Below, piece by piece: positions 31,061-40,012 of a stretch of 64,000 nt of DNA. Below the pieces are notes generated by a model. That model did not search any database and was not told the origin of the DNA. It saw only the letters and a list, made by a program, of their open reading frames with translations. The stretch is from positions 248,001 to 312,000 of the forward strand of contig JAIYDL010000007.1 in assembly GCA_027487515.1 (NCBI GenBank). Direction: 5' to 3'. The position numbers and the translations under genes are program-made. The first letter of the stretch is position 1. Each line of letters starts with the position of its first letter. This DNA comes from Pseudomonadota bacterium. GTDB lineage: Bacteria > Bdellovibrionota > Bacteriovoracia > Bacteriovoracales > Bacteriovoracaceae.

Positions 31061-34000
31061 ATGAAGGTGCTGATTTTACTGCTAGGATTACTGGCCCTTA
31101 CGAGCTGTACACAAAAGAGCGTCACCCAAGCAAAGCTCACGGTCTCCTCGCAAGCAATCTTTGGTGGCTCAAACTCTGTGCTCACAGCAGGCGGTCTGGT
31201 CGTCTGGGGCCAGGGACCGGAGGGTCAAGCCTTTGGTCGGGTCCTTATGGGGAGCGATCAGGTAAGTCTTCCGCTGTTGAATGGAAACTGGACGTTCTTT
31301 GCCATGAGCTGGGAGAAAGTTTCGAGTAATTTAGATGGGAAGACCCGCTGTGCGCTATCGTCTGCAGCACTGACTGGCGGCTCCATTGTTCTCAACCTTC
31401 CCCTTGACCTAGAAACCTGTACACTTCCTGTATTCAGTAACGGTTTACACACAACAAGTCCCAGTATTTCTCTCCCCTTTCTCCGCTTAGAATGGTGCGG
31501 AGCTTCGCCGAATCAGGTGGCCGGCCCTCTCGATAGATGTACAGATAATCTCGTCGACACCACCAGGAAGGCACCGAAAGGTCACGGGGCCTCCTACCGA
31601 TTCCGAGTGCGCTCCTTCGACCGGAGACCTGGGGCCATGAACTTCCTTTCTGAAGCCATAGAGAGTATGTGCTTCGACGGTGATAGTAATATTGGGAATC
31701 CAGATTGGAGCTCGGTCATGAACCAGGCCGGCGTTCGCCTCCCAGCAGGGAACGGAGGTAACTCAACACCGTTTCACATTACCCTAGACGTCTTTCTTGG
31801 ATCGACAGACTGTGATCAGACAGTGACTGCACCGAGCTTACGGACCCCAGTGCTGATTGAACTTCCCAATGGGTTAAGATCAACTCAGCCTCGAACAAAA
31901 TACATCGTCGACAATGCGGCTTCGGTCAAACCAAAGCTTTACGTCGAAGTCAATGAAGCAGACATTTGTACCTCTCGCCTGACAAGCACTGCTACAACTC
32001 CGTTCGCAGCAGGCCTTGGAACGGTCACAAGGCCTTATCTGATTTGCTCAGCTCCGCAGCTACAAGCGATGGTAGGGAATACGATTGCACTTTCTAGCGA
32101 TTTTAAACTTCTCAGAGATGTTGACCTTAACCCAACCACAAAAGGCCTATCTTCCGGTGGAAGCCCAACATGGTACACTTGCCTCGAGATTGGAGGAAAC
32201 TTTCTTCCGATCGGCCATACCTGTGCGACCCTAAGCAGCGCAGCAGCGGCATTTACCGGGACCTTCGACGGAAACCTGAAGGCCATCCGAGGGCTTCGGA
32301 TGCGGTTTGAAGAGACGATAAATGTTGGTCTGTTTGCAAGAATAACTACGGGTGAAGTGCGAAACCTTTCACTCGATCGTCCAGAAATCGGTGGCCATCA
32401 AAAAGTGGGAGCGATCGCTGGAGAAGTGACCGGAGACGGAAGTAAAACCTTCCGTCGGATAGAAGTTGTTTCTCCGAAAATCGAGGGAAGAGAGAAAAAT
32501 GGTATGGAATCGCTTGGGGTTGGGGGGGCATTCGGTTTGTTCTCCAATGCAAACCTCAATCTTGTCACAGTGAGACTCATGAAAGTCCGAGGAGAAGGAG
32601 ACCTCAATGGCGGAATTGCTGGTTCCATCAGTGGTGCGAACAACACAATGTCTGTCTTTTCCAGTGGAGTGATCGAAGGTTTTGATCAGAAGACCGGTGG
32701 GATCGCTGGAGAAATCACAGACTCAAGCCTCTCACAAGTTCGTTTCGAGGGATACGTCTCCGGGATGTCAAAAGTCGGAGGGCTCGGAGGCTCTCTAGCG
32801 AACACATCCGTAACCCACAGCTACGCCAACGCTGGTGTTAATGCTCGTCATACGGGTTCAAGTATTTATGTCGGTGGTCTTTTTGGGGAAATCTCCGGTA
32901 CTACAAGTACTCATCAAATCCTCAGGTCGTTTTTTACTGGTCGAATTTTTCACCGATGCCCATCCCCCAGCCCAAGCTGTTACGTCAACGAAATTGCCGG
33001 GTATTTTTCTGGGGTAACGGTGACTGATTTTAGTACGAGTTTTTTCTCGACTAATTCCCTAAGCGGAATGGCCACAGCAGTAGGGACTGGCTATTCATTG
33101 TCTCAAATGTTCGATGGATCGACTCTAGACTCGATGACCCTACCCGGGTTTAGCTACTTAACCGGCGACATCCCGCGGATTCCCCAAGAAGCAGGAATGG
33201 TTGGTCTTCCTGTGCACCCGTGCCGTTTGAACAATGCCTCTGCTCAAGTCTCAATCCAGATTGGATCAGGCCGAGGAGGCCCAGCGAATCCGATCTTGAT
33301 CTGTAATCCAGACCAACTCGAAGACGTTTCAACCAATTTGTCCCGGAGTTTCAAGCTCGCAAGCTTTGTCGTAAGTGATAACATCCCAGCACGCTGGGGA
33401 ACCTTCTCGGGGAGTCTCGATGGAGACGGTCGAGGGATCATAGGAATAACAGTTGCAGGAAGTATGTCGGAGGACATTGCGTGGTTCACCGACATCACAG
33501 GATCAATGCGGAATATCTCCTTCTTTGGAGGAAAAACATCTAGCGCAATAACCCAACCCACTGTTGGATCAACGGCCTTTCTCGCCACAACTGTCTCAGG
33601 CAGTCTCGAGAATCTCAACTTCTTCGACATCCTTTGGAAGTCAGACAAAACAGGGGGCGTCCTAGCGAGGCAGATCGGATCAACTGCAAGGATTTCAAAA
33701 TCAAAATTCTTCTATCGCATGGAAGTCCAGGATGGAGCGAACCAAGGTGGTCTTGCGTCAACGAACTCCGGAATCATTGAGGGAGTAGAAAACCGTGGGG
33801 AGATTGAAGCAATTGGTGGTGCAGATCTTAACTCGTTTGGAGGTTTCGTCTCTGTGAATTCCGGAAGCATCCGAAGGAGCGAGAACGATGTTCGAATAAA
33901 CGATAACCAGCAGACGACTGGTACAAACAGCGCACTCCTCGCATCAGTCAATACCGGAACGATCGAGGATATCCTTCAAGAGTGGGCAGAATTTCGGGGT

Positions 34001-34690
34001 ACGTCGCTCGCTGCTTCGGGGATGGTCTATGATAATACAGGTGGAATGATCAAGAGAGTCTTCTCCCAGGCCCAGGTCAGATTGGAGGGAGGAGACCCAA
34101 GGACTGGAATTACCCCCACGTTTACAATTTCACCCGCTGGTACTTACTTCGACATTCTTTATACTTCTCCGGCGACTCTTAAAAATACCGCTAGTACAGG
34201 ACTTGGAATCATTTCTTCAGACGCAACGACTTGTACCCTTGAGAAAGCTTCATTTAAGCCAACTCCGATGGGTGTTTGGGATGTTGTGCAGACTCCGACC
34301 TCGTTTGGAATTCTCGTCGATGGAAGGGAGTTCTTCCCTATCTCGAGCGCAATCTACGGAACCACCGAAGATGAATTTACGGTTACGACTGGCGTCGGTT
34401 GCACCCCGTCGATAAGCAGCGCCACCGAAATATCTCTTGTATCTAGTTCGCCAGCAGCTTTCGGAACTCCTGTGAGCGAAGCGAATCTGAATGACTTCTC
34501 AACTTTCAGCACCTGGAATGGTCAAGAAAATGAAGCTATTTGGGTTGCAGATATGAGTAACCCAGCTGAAGAGAGCAGGGTTCTAAATCTCTACGTCGAC
34601 TATCTTTCTGGTCAACCCCTTCGAGAGACTCCACCAGTTTGGGAATTCTCACCGGGTGAGGGTCTAAGACTCTTCAACTTAGACGACTAA
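31061..34690 (+). CDS. Giant GLUG-motif-like surface lipoprotein
   Basis: 1209 residues. MKVLILLLGLLALTSC is a lipoprotein signal with Cys16. After ~300 residues of unknown N-terminal domain there are two copies of the layout seen in GLUG-repeat adhesins: RPYLICSAPQLQAM...FKLLRDVDL then FTGTFDGNLKAIRGLRM, and again NPILICNPDQLEDV...FKLASF then FSGSLDGDGRGIIGI. Each is followed by many short G-G-[IL]-x-G/A repeats (GGIAGEI, GGLGGSL, GGLFGEI, GGLASTN, GGFVSVN) forming a predicted right-handed beta-solenoid. The start at 31061 has GAGGA at ideal spacing. It probably acts as an adhesin or surface-binding protein. Its base use is somewhat more A/T-rich than its neighbours', hinting at separate history. 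Confidence 0.8.
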   Translation: MKVLILLLGLLALTSCTQKSVTQAKLTVSSQAIFGGSNSVLTAGGLVVWGQGPEGQAFGRVLMGSDQVSLPLLNGNWTFFAMSWEKVSSNLDGKTRCALSSAALTGGSIVLNLPLDLETCTLPVFSNGLHTTSPSISLPFLRLEWCGASPNQVAGPLDRCTDNLVDTTRKAPKGHGASYRFRVRSFDRRPGAMNFLSEAIESMCFDGDSNIGNPDWSSVMNQAGVRLPAGNGGNSTPFHITLDVFLGSTDCDQTVTAPSLRTPVLIELPNGLRSTQPRTKYIVDNAASVKPKLYVEVNEADICTSRLTSTATTPFAAGLGTVTRPYLICSAPQLQAMVGNTIALSSDFKLLRDVDLNPTTKGLSSGGSPTWYTCLEIGGNFLPIGHTCATLSSAAAAFTGTFDGNLKAIRGLRMRFEETINVGLFARITTGEVRNLSLDRPEIGGHQKVGAIAGEVTGDGSKTFRRIEVVSPKIEGREKNGMESLGVGGAFGLFSNANLNLVTVRLMKVRGEGDLNGGIAGSISGANNTMSVFSSGVIEGFDQKTGGIAGEITDSSLSQVRFEGYVSGMSKVGGLGGSLANTSVTHSYANAGVNARHTGSSIYVGGLFGEISGTTSTHQILRSFFTGRIFHRCPSPSPSCYVNEIAGYFSGVTVTDFSTSFFSTNSLSGMATAVGTGYSLSQMFDGSTLDSMTLPGFSYLTGDIPRIPQEAGMVGLPVHPCRLNNASAQVSIQIGSGRGGPANPILICNPDQLEDVSTNLSRSFKLASFVVSDNIPARWGTFSGSLDGDGRGIIGITVAGSMSEDIAWFTDITGSMRNISFFGGKTSSAITQPTVGSTAFLATTVSGSLENLNFFDILWKSDKTGGVLARQIGSTARISKSKFFYRMEVQDGANQGGLASTNSGIIEGVENRGEIEAIGGADLNSFGGFVSVNSGSIRRSENDVRINDNQQTTGTNSALLASVNTGTIEDILQEWAEFRGTSLAASGMVYDNTGGMIKRVFSQAQVRLEGGDPRTGITPTFTISPAGTYFDILYTSPATLKNTASTGLGIISSDATTCTLEKASFKPTPMGVWDVVQTPTSFGILVDGREFFPISSAIYGTTEDEFTVTTGVGCTPSISSATEISLVSSSPAAFGTPVSEANLNDFSTFSTWNGQENEAIWVADMSNPAEESRVLNLYVDYLSGQPLRETPPVWEFSPGEGLRLFNLDD

Positions 34691-34781
34691 TTCTCAGAAA
34701 TCATGGCGGCAACGCCCTTTGTGCTAAAGGTCCATCAAGTCCATCCCGAAGAGACCTTAAACCAAAATACTCGGAGATTTT

Positions 34782-35354
34782 TTGTCCTCCTCCGTACCCC
34801 TCCTGCTAACGATCCTCATACTTGTGGCCTGTAATCAGGTCCAAGACGACGGCGCCCTCCTCACCATGGGCAATGGGGCGGCCCCAGATGCTCGAATTGC
34901 CACTCCAGCACCGGAGGTCCCGACGACGATGAACTCCGAGCTCTTCAACCAAGGCTTCGAGCTCCGCTCGAACATGTTCGTGAACTTCCAGGGCTGCTCC
35001 TTTACTCCCTTGGGGATTCCGCTGGAGTACGGGGTCCCTTGTCTTGTGAACATCGACATCACTCCTCCCGCGGTCTTCGCCTCTTGCCCGTACACCTCCT
35101 CTGGCTCAGACTACTTTCCCGACAATAACCTCTGCGAAGACACCAGCGACGACCTCTCCTGTTCCGCTGAAGCCGTGATCCGGGAAAATGGAATGATGAC
35201 CCTCTCCAATGCGCAAGGCACGGGGTACGGGTGTCAAAGCTTTAATGGAGATTTTTACTACGAAGTTACGGAATGTGGTGAGACCCCGGGCCAGCGCCTG
35301 TGGAAGTGCGGCGATCCGGAAACTCCCCGTGACCTCATTTGGCAACAATACTAA
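34782..35354 (+). CDS. Small lipoprotein with disulfide-type cysteines
   Basis: 190 residues starting at a TTG (34782) with GGAG seven bases upstream; no ATG precedes the signal peptide MSSSVPLLLTILILVAC (lipobox Cys17). The mature part holds about ten cysteines (FQGCSF, VPCLVN, ASCPY, LCEDT, SCSAE, GCQSF, TECGET, WKCGD), suggesting a disulfide-stabilised periplasmic or surface fold. I do not recognise the family. It sits 17 bases ahead of the YiiX-like lipoprotein and likely shares its transcript. Confidence 0.7.
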   Translation: MSSSVPLLLTILILVACNQVQDDGALLTMGNGAAPDARIATPAPEVPTTMNSELFNQGFELRSNMFVNFQGCSFTPLGIPLEYGVPCLVNIDITPPAVFASCPYTSSGSDYFPDNNLCEDTSDDLSCSAEAVIRENGMMTLSNAQGTGYGCQSFNGDFYYEVTECGETPGQRLWKCGDPETPRDLIWQQY

Positions 35355-35370
35355 AGTTCCAAAGGACCTT

Positions 35371-36849
35371 ATGAAAATCGTGCTCCACTTCGCCGTGATC
35401 TCAATCCTTGCTTCCTGTAACCAGGGTGCCCGGAGGCCCGCGAACTTCGCTCTCGTGACCGGTGCTTCAGATGATCTCGTACGGTTAAGCGAACAGGTTC
35501 TCGAGGATGTCGAGAGCGAGGGATTCACAGACAAAACTTGTCACGCCTATCTCACGAGGCTCGAGTCTCAGCTCGATCACATCGACGTCCGCCAACACCG
35601 GCGCAGCGTCCTCGTCGCCAACGGAGCGAAGATCGCGGACGCGAGTTGGAAGATTCGGACCACGCTTCACGGGAAGCTCCCTTCCCTTCCTCGGGAGTGC
35701 GCACTCCAGCTCCAGGCCAACTTCCGGCAACTGCGCTTCATCGAAGACTACGTCCAAGAGCTCTCCTCGGATGTGACTCACCAGACTCCGAATGAAATCG
35801 CTTTCACCCAGCAGCCCGTGCCGATGAAAGAGCATCCGCCCTTCTACGTCACCCGCCTGGCGATCCCCGGCGCCGTCTTCGAAGACGGGGACGTCTTTGT
35901 GACCCGCGGGGTGAGCTTCCTCTCGAGCATGATCGCTCGCATGGGAGTGCGCCCCTCGCAGTTCTCCCACATCGTATTCCTCCATGAAAATCCAACCACC
36001 AAGAAGATGGAAACCATCGAATCCTACGTCGGAGTTGGGGTCCAGTTCTACGACATGGATTTTGCGCTCAAGAATGAAAACGCGCGGATCCTGTGGCTTC
36101 GGAGTAAGGACCGGGCCCTCGCTAAGAGGGCCTCGAGCATGATTGGCCCTCTCGTTCGCGACCGCATCGCCAAGGGGCAGACGATCCGCTACGACTATGA
36201 GCTAAACTTCGACGACCCGGCCACGATGTCTTGCGCGGAAGTCTCCCAGGTTGCCTTCAAACTCGCAAGCCAAGGGGAGATCAAGATCCCGTTCTATCCC
36301 AATGAGATCGCCGGTGCCACTCCCCTCGTGTCTCGGCTGAGGATTCCGCCGGGCCCGACCTTCGAACCCGGAGACCTCGAGCTTGACCCGCGCTTTGAAA
36401 TCGTCGGCGAGTTTCAAGACCTGCGGCTCACCCGGGATTCGAGGCAGAAAGACACGATCATGTCGGAGATGTTCCGCTGGATGGATGCGGAGGGCTACGT
36501 CCTTCACGAAAGCATGAATTCTCGGCTCGCTCGAGGCCCCATCCACAAGATCCGACGAACACCGCTCTGGCCCTTGGTCCAGAAAATGCTCAAGCTCTCC
36601 GACTTCTCCAAAGAAATCCCGTCGAACATGCTCGGTGCTGTCACACTCATTAATCAGATCAGTGAAGTGCTCCTAGAAGAACTCAAGAAACAGGACATCG
36701 CTTTCGAACAAGAGCACGGGATCCCGATGCCTCCGGTGGTGATGGCCAGGGCCCTCGAGGAGTGGCGAAAAAAAGACCTCGCTCTCTACCAAAACCGAGC
36801 GACCCGGAGCGAATCGAAGATCCATAAGTTCCTCCGACCTCGGGGCTAG
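35371..36849 (+). CDS. YiiX/YebB-like permuted NlpC/P60 (papain-fold) lipoprotein
   Basis: 492 residues with lipobox Cys16 (ISILASC). Residues ~170-300 match the circularly permuted papain-fold hydrolases of the YiiX type: FEDGDVFVTRG, then His200 in FSHIVFLHE, a conserved ETIESYVG, and Cys288 in TMSCAEVSQ. His before Cys is the permuted order. Flanking helical regions (residues 30-150 and 330-480) are unknown. Such enzymes may cleave lipids or amide bonds; the substrate is not known. The ATG at 35371 has AAAGGA upstream and starts the signal peptide; longer in-frame starts overlap the previous gene. It lies within a run of lipoprotein genes. Confidence 0.78.
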   Translation: MKIVLHFAVISILASCNQGARRPANFALVTGASDDLVRLSEQVLEDVESEGFTDKTCHAYLTRLESQLDHIDVRQHRRSVLVANGAKIADASWKIRTTLHGKLPSLPRECALQLQANFRQLRFIEDYVQELSSDVTHQTPNEIAFTQQPVPMKEHPPFYVTRLAIPGAVFEDGDVFVTRGVSFLSSMIARMGVRPSQFSHIVFLHENPTTKKMETIESYVGVGVQFYDMDFALKNENARILWLRSKDRALAKRASSMIGPLVRDRIAKGQTIRYDYELNFDDPATMSCAEVSQVAFKLASQGEIKIPFYPNEIAGATPLVSRLRIPPGPTFEPGDLELDPRFEIVGEFQDLRLTRDSRQKDTIMSEMFRWMDAEGYVLHESMNSRLARGPIHKIRRTPLWPLVQKMLKLSDFSKEIPSNMLGAVTLINQISEVLLEELKKQDIAFEQEHGIPMPPVVMARALEEWRKKDLALYQNRATRSESKIHKFLRPRG

Positions 36850-37011
36850 GCCGAAACACTTGGCCACAATCCTTAAGGAAGTATGGAAGGGCTTCCCCAT
36901 TTCTAAGAATCCCCAGATGTTCATCGCTTAGGACACTTCCCGCAGCGCAATCTTGCCGGGTTTTACACCAAAAAAGTCTGTGTGAGGATTCACCTCGACG
37001 CACCTACCGAC

Positions 37012-37027
37012 GACCCATTGATGGGTC
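37012..37027 (+). repeat. 16-base palindrome upstream of the proline-rich lipoprotein gene
   Basis: GACCCAT-TG-ATGGGTC is a 7-bp perfect inverted repeat with a two-base centre, 22 bases ahead of the ATG at 37050. The short centre favours a protein-binding operator over an RNA hairpin. Confidence 0.4.
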
Positions 37028-37049
37028 TTCTGCGAACCAAGGATGGACG

Positions 37050-37790
37050 ATGAAAAGACTGACCACACTCCTGCTACTTCTGCCTCTCGTGAGCGTCTCG
37101 TGTAAAAAATCAGACGACAGCTCTCAGGAAAAATCCTCGGATTCCACCGCAGTGAATGTGGAGGCGCCAGCACCCGGAACAATCCCTCCCACAGTGCCAA
37201 CCCCGCCTCCCACTCCCCCAGCGACTCCTGACCCGAACGCTTCCGTTGATCCCCAACCTCCGGCACCGGTGTCTACTCTTCCCGCGCTGGCCCTCTCTTT
37301 TGGCAGTAGCATCAAGTACCTGAGTGGCTTCGAGGACGCAGACATCCTCAAATACAACCGTGCCGTCGCCGTCGTAAAAAAGGTCGTTGGGACTGAGGCC
37401 TTCCGGAGTGCGGTGCTGAATCACACCTACGGTGGAGTCAAAACGTTTGTCCAGAACAATGGTCTGACCAACGCTCAGATTTACCAGACCATCCTCGACG
37501 CGGCCGAAAGGTTGACGCCGGCGCGGAACAACACGATGGATGTTGGAGTCAAGCTCTACTTCGAGAACAGCTCGATCGTGGGCTACACCTCGACCTCAAT
37601 CTCCTACATCAACGTGAACACCAAGTTCTTTGACACCTACACCGTAAACTCCGTCGCCGGGAACTTGTTCCACGAATGGCTTCACAAGGTGGGCTACGGT
37701 CATGACTCCGCCGCCACAGCTCGGAGGCCTTACTCAGTGCCCTATGCGGTTGGATACATGATCGGAAAAATTGGTCAGAAATTTTTATAA
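37050..37790 (+). CDS. Proline-rich lipoprotein with possible metallopeptidase-like domain
   Basis: 246 residues. MKRLTTLLLLLPLVSVSC gives lipobox Cys18. Residues ~35-80 are a Pro/Thr/Ala-rich spacer (PTVPTPPPTPPATPD), typical of a tether holding a domain away from the membrane. The C-terminal domain (90-246) contains GNLFHEWLHKVGYGHDSA: HEWLH with a following GYGH resembles the HExxH...H zinc site of metallopeptidases (His-Glu-x-x-His, third His six residues on). That suggests a hydrolase, which I infer only from this motif. GGA precedes the start. The next gene follows ten bases after the stop, so they form an operon. Confidence 0.68.
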   Translation: MKRLTTLLLLLPLVSVSCKKSDDSSQEKSSDSTAVNVEAPAPGTIPPTVPTPPPTPPATPDPNASVDPQPPAPVSTLPALALSFGSSIKYLSGFEDADILKYNRAVAVVKKVVGTEAFRSAVLNHTYGGVKTFVQNNGLTNAQIYQTILDAAERLTPARNNTMDVGVKLYFENSSIVGYTSTSISYINVNTKFFDTYTVNSVAGNLFHEWLHKVGYGHDSAATARRPYSVPYAVGYMIGKIGQKFL

Positions 37791-37800
37791 GGAGATTCTC

Positions 37801-38061
37801 ATGAAAAAGCTCTTCATCATTCTTTCTCTCACCGCTTCGCTCGCCGCCCAGGCCACCATTGAGGACGAGGGACAACCGACCTCACTCTCGACGGCAGAGA
37901 TCACGCGCAACCGGGCCTGCTTCGAGGAACTCACTCGGGAGAACTGCCCAGATCCTTCGGACGATGCACGGCAGTTCCGCGCCTGCCTTCACAACTCCTT
38001 CGACGCTCTCACACCGAGCTGTCAGAAGCTCATGTCAGAGCTCTACTCGGGTGGAAACTAG
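37801..38061 (+). CDS. Small secreted cysteine-containing protein
   Basis: 86 residues: a signal peptide (MKKLFIILSLTASLAAQA) then a short mature domain with four cysteines (NRACFEELTRENC, FRACLHNSFD, LTPSCQKLM), two C-x9-10-C-like pairs suggesting a small disulfide-bonded helical hairpin like cysteine-rich GLG1-type repeats. The ATG at 37801 has a perfect AAGGAG; an in-frame earlier start lies inside the previous gene. It follows the proline-rich lipoprotein by ten bases and could be its partner or inhibitor. It faces recQ with one base between stops. Confidence 0.75.
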   Translation: MKKLFIILSLTASLAAQATIEDEGQPTSLSTAEITRNRACFEELTRENCPDPSDDARQFRACLHNSFDALTPSCQKLMSELYSGGN

Positions 38062-38062
38062 C

Positions 38063-39865
38063 TCAGGGAGCGTGGGCCCGGATCGCACTCAGGAACTGCT
38101 CTCCGTAGGTCTCAAGCTTACTCTGCCCGACCCCGTGGACATTGAGAAACTCTGAGGCCGAGGTCGGGACGAGCTCGCACATGCTCAGGAGACTCTTGTC
38201 ACTAAAGACAACGTAGGGTGGAACTCCCCGGTCTCGAGCGAGGCGAGTCCGGAGTTCTTTCAGAGAGGAGAAGAGCGGAGCGTGGGTCAGAGATTCACCA
38301 CCGGAGAACTCCTTCCTGCGCTTCTTCGAGGCACCGAATTCCTGCTTCCGGAGGCGAAGGACGGCCTCACCCCGCAGGATTTCTCCGGCCTTCGGGGTGA
38401 GGCAAAGGTTCCGGTACTCCCAGGACTTGATGGCCACGTAGTTGGCGTTTAAGAGCTGCCTCAAGACCCCGTCCCAGTGCTCCTTGGGTTTCTCCTTTCC
38501 GATCCCATAGACCGAAAGCTGATCGTGGCCCTTCTCCGTGATCCGGGCACTTTTCGACCCGCGTAGCACATCGATCACGTGCGCGGGGCCATAGGTCTGT
38601 TGGGTTCGAAAAATGGTCGAGAGGATCATCTGCGCGTCCTTGGTGGCGTCCCAAAGAACCGGAGGATCAAGGCACGTGTCGCAGTAGTCGCACTTCGACG
38701 TGCTTCCCTCTCCGAAGTAGTCGAGGAGGAAGCTGCGTCGGCACTCGGCGGTTTCACAGAGGGCGAGCATCCGATCAAGCTTCTGCCTGGCGATGATCTT
38801 GTAGCTCTCATCGGCTTCACTCGTCTCGATCATCTGCGAGAGCTTGACGACGTCTTGGAGCCCATAGACCATCCACGCCGTCGATGCTTTCCCATCCCGG
38901 CCGGCCCGGCCCGTTTCCTGGTAATAGCCTTCGATGCTTTTCGGGAGATCGAGGTGCGCAACGAAGCGCACGTCCGGGCGGTCGATCCCCATGCCGAAGG
39001 CCACCGTCGCGACCACGATGATCCGGTCGTCTTCATTGAAGCGTTTTTGATTCTTGGTCCGAACGTCAGACCCAAGGCCCGCGTGGTAGGGCACTGCTGG
39101 GTGCCCCGCCTTCCGAAGCGCCTGGGCCACTCGCTCCACTTTATCACGGGAAAGGCAGTAGACGATTCCGGTGTCTTCGGGATGAAAGTCGCGGATGAAT
39201 TGATCGAGCTGGCGGAGCTCGTCGGTCCGATCGGCCACGAGGTACTTGATGTTCGGCCGGTCAAAGGAGGAGACAAAGATATTCGGCGCCTCGAGGCGCA
39301 GCTGATGCGCAATGTCCGCACGAGTTTTGGCATCGGCCGTCGCCGTCAAGGCGATCATGGGGACACCCGGAAACCGGAGTTTGAGTTCGCCCAGCCGAGT
39401 GTAATCTTTCCGAAACTCATGCCCCCACTGGGAGACGCAGTGGGCCTCGTCGATGGCGATGAGGGAGACCTTCACGGAAGCGAAGAACTCTCCTAAATGA
39501 GAAGCAAGGATCCCCTCTGGCGAGACGTAAACGAGCTTAACTTTCCCGTCACGGATTTGTCCCTTCGCCCGCTTGGTTTGCTCCGGCGAAAGCGAGGAGT
39601 TAAGAAACACCGCCTTCACACCGGTCTCTTTCAAGTTCATCACTTGATCCTGCATGAGGGAGATGAGGGGCGAGATCACCAGCGTGATGCCATCGAGGTA
39701 GAGCGCGGGAATTTGGTAACACAGAGATTTCCCCCCTCCGGTCGGCATGATCCCAAGCGTGTCCTTACCGTCGAGAACTGAGTCGATGATCTGAGACTGG
39801 AAGGGGCGGAAAGTGGTGTAGCCGAAGGTGTCTTTAAGGATCTGGGTCAAATCGTCGCTGCGCAT
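38063..39865 (-). CDS. recQ: ATP-dependent DNA helicase RecQ
   Basis: 600 residues, standard bacterial RecQ length. Walker A is in TGGGKSLCYQIPAL, the DEAH box is AIDEAHCVSQWGHEFR (with the aromatic-rich loop), and motif VI is YQETGRAGRDG. The zinc-binding part has ETAECRRSFLLDYFGE and CDYCDTCLDPP. RQC winged-helix and C-terminal HRDC domains follow (the HRDC near LKELRTRLARDRGVPPYVVF). It unwinds DNA 3'-5' in recombination repair and fork rescue. It stands alone on its strand. A 305-codon frame antisense to it is a shadow. Confidence 0.97.
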   Translation of the reverse strand: MRSDDLTQILKDTFGYTTFRPFQSQIIDSVLDGKDTLGIMPTGGGKSLCYQIPALYLDGITLVISPLISLMQDQVMNLKETGVKAVFLNSSLSPEQTKRAKGQIRDGKVKLVYVSPEGILASHLGEFFASVKVSLIAIDEAHCVSQWGHEFRKDYTRLGELKLRFPGVPMIALTATADAKTRADIAHQLRLEAPNIFVSSFDRPNIKYLVADRTDELRQLDQFIRDFHPEDTGIVYCLSRDKVERVAQALRKAGHPAVPYHAGLGSDVRTKNQKRFNEDDRIIVVATVAFGMGIDRPDVRFVAHLDLPKSIEGYYQETGRAGRDGKASTAWMVYGLQDVVKLSQMIETSEADESYKIIARQKLDRMLALCETAECRRSFLLDYFGEGSTSKCDYCDTCLDPPVLWDATKDAQMILSTIFRTQQTYGPAHVIDVLRGSKSARITEKGHDQLSVYGIGKEKPKEHWDGVLRQLLNANYVAIKSWEYRNLCLTPKAGEILRGEAVLRLRKQEFGASKKRRKEFSGGESLTHAPLFSSLKELRTRLARDRGVPPYVVFSDKSLLSMCELVPTSASEFLNVHGVGQSKLETYGEQFLSAIRAHAP

Positions 39866-40012
39866 GCCTCGAAGAATAGCAAAGCAGCGCCCCTTTGGTC
39901 AGGTAAAATCGCTTCAAGAGTAGTGAAAATCAACTTTGCAAAGAAGATCCACTCCCGGCGTGGGAGGAGGATACCAAATTGGTGCATCTCAAGAAGCGAT
40001 CATGAACACACT

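Noticed and set aside
35507..35795. Two Ser/Arg-rich frames inside the YiiX-like gene
   Set aside because: Alternative-frame shadows of a clear coding region.
38579..39496. 305-codon open frame on the plus strand
   Set aside because: Antisense shadow of recQ.
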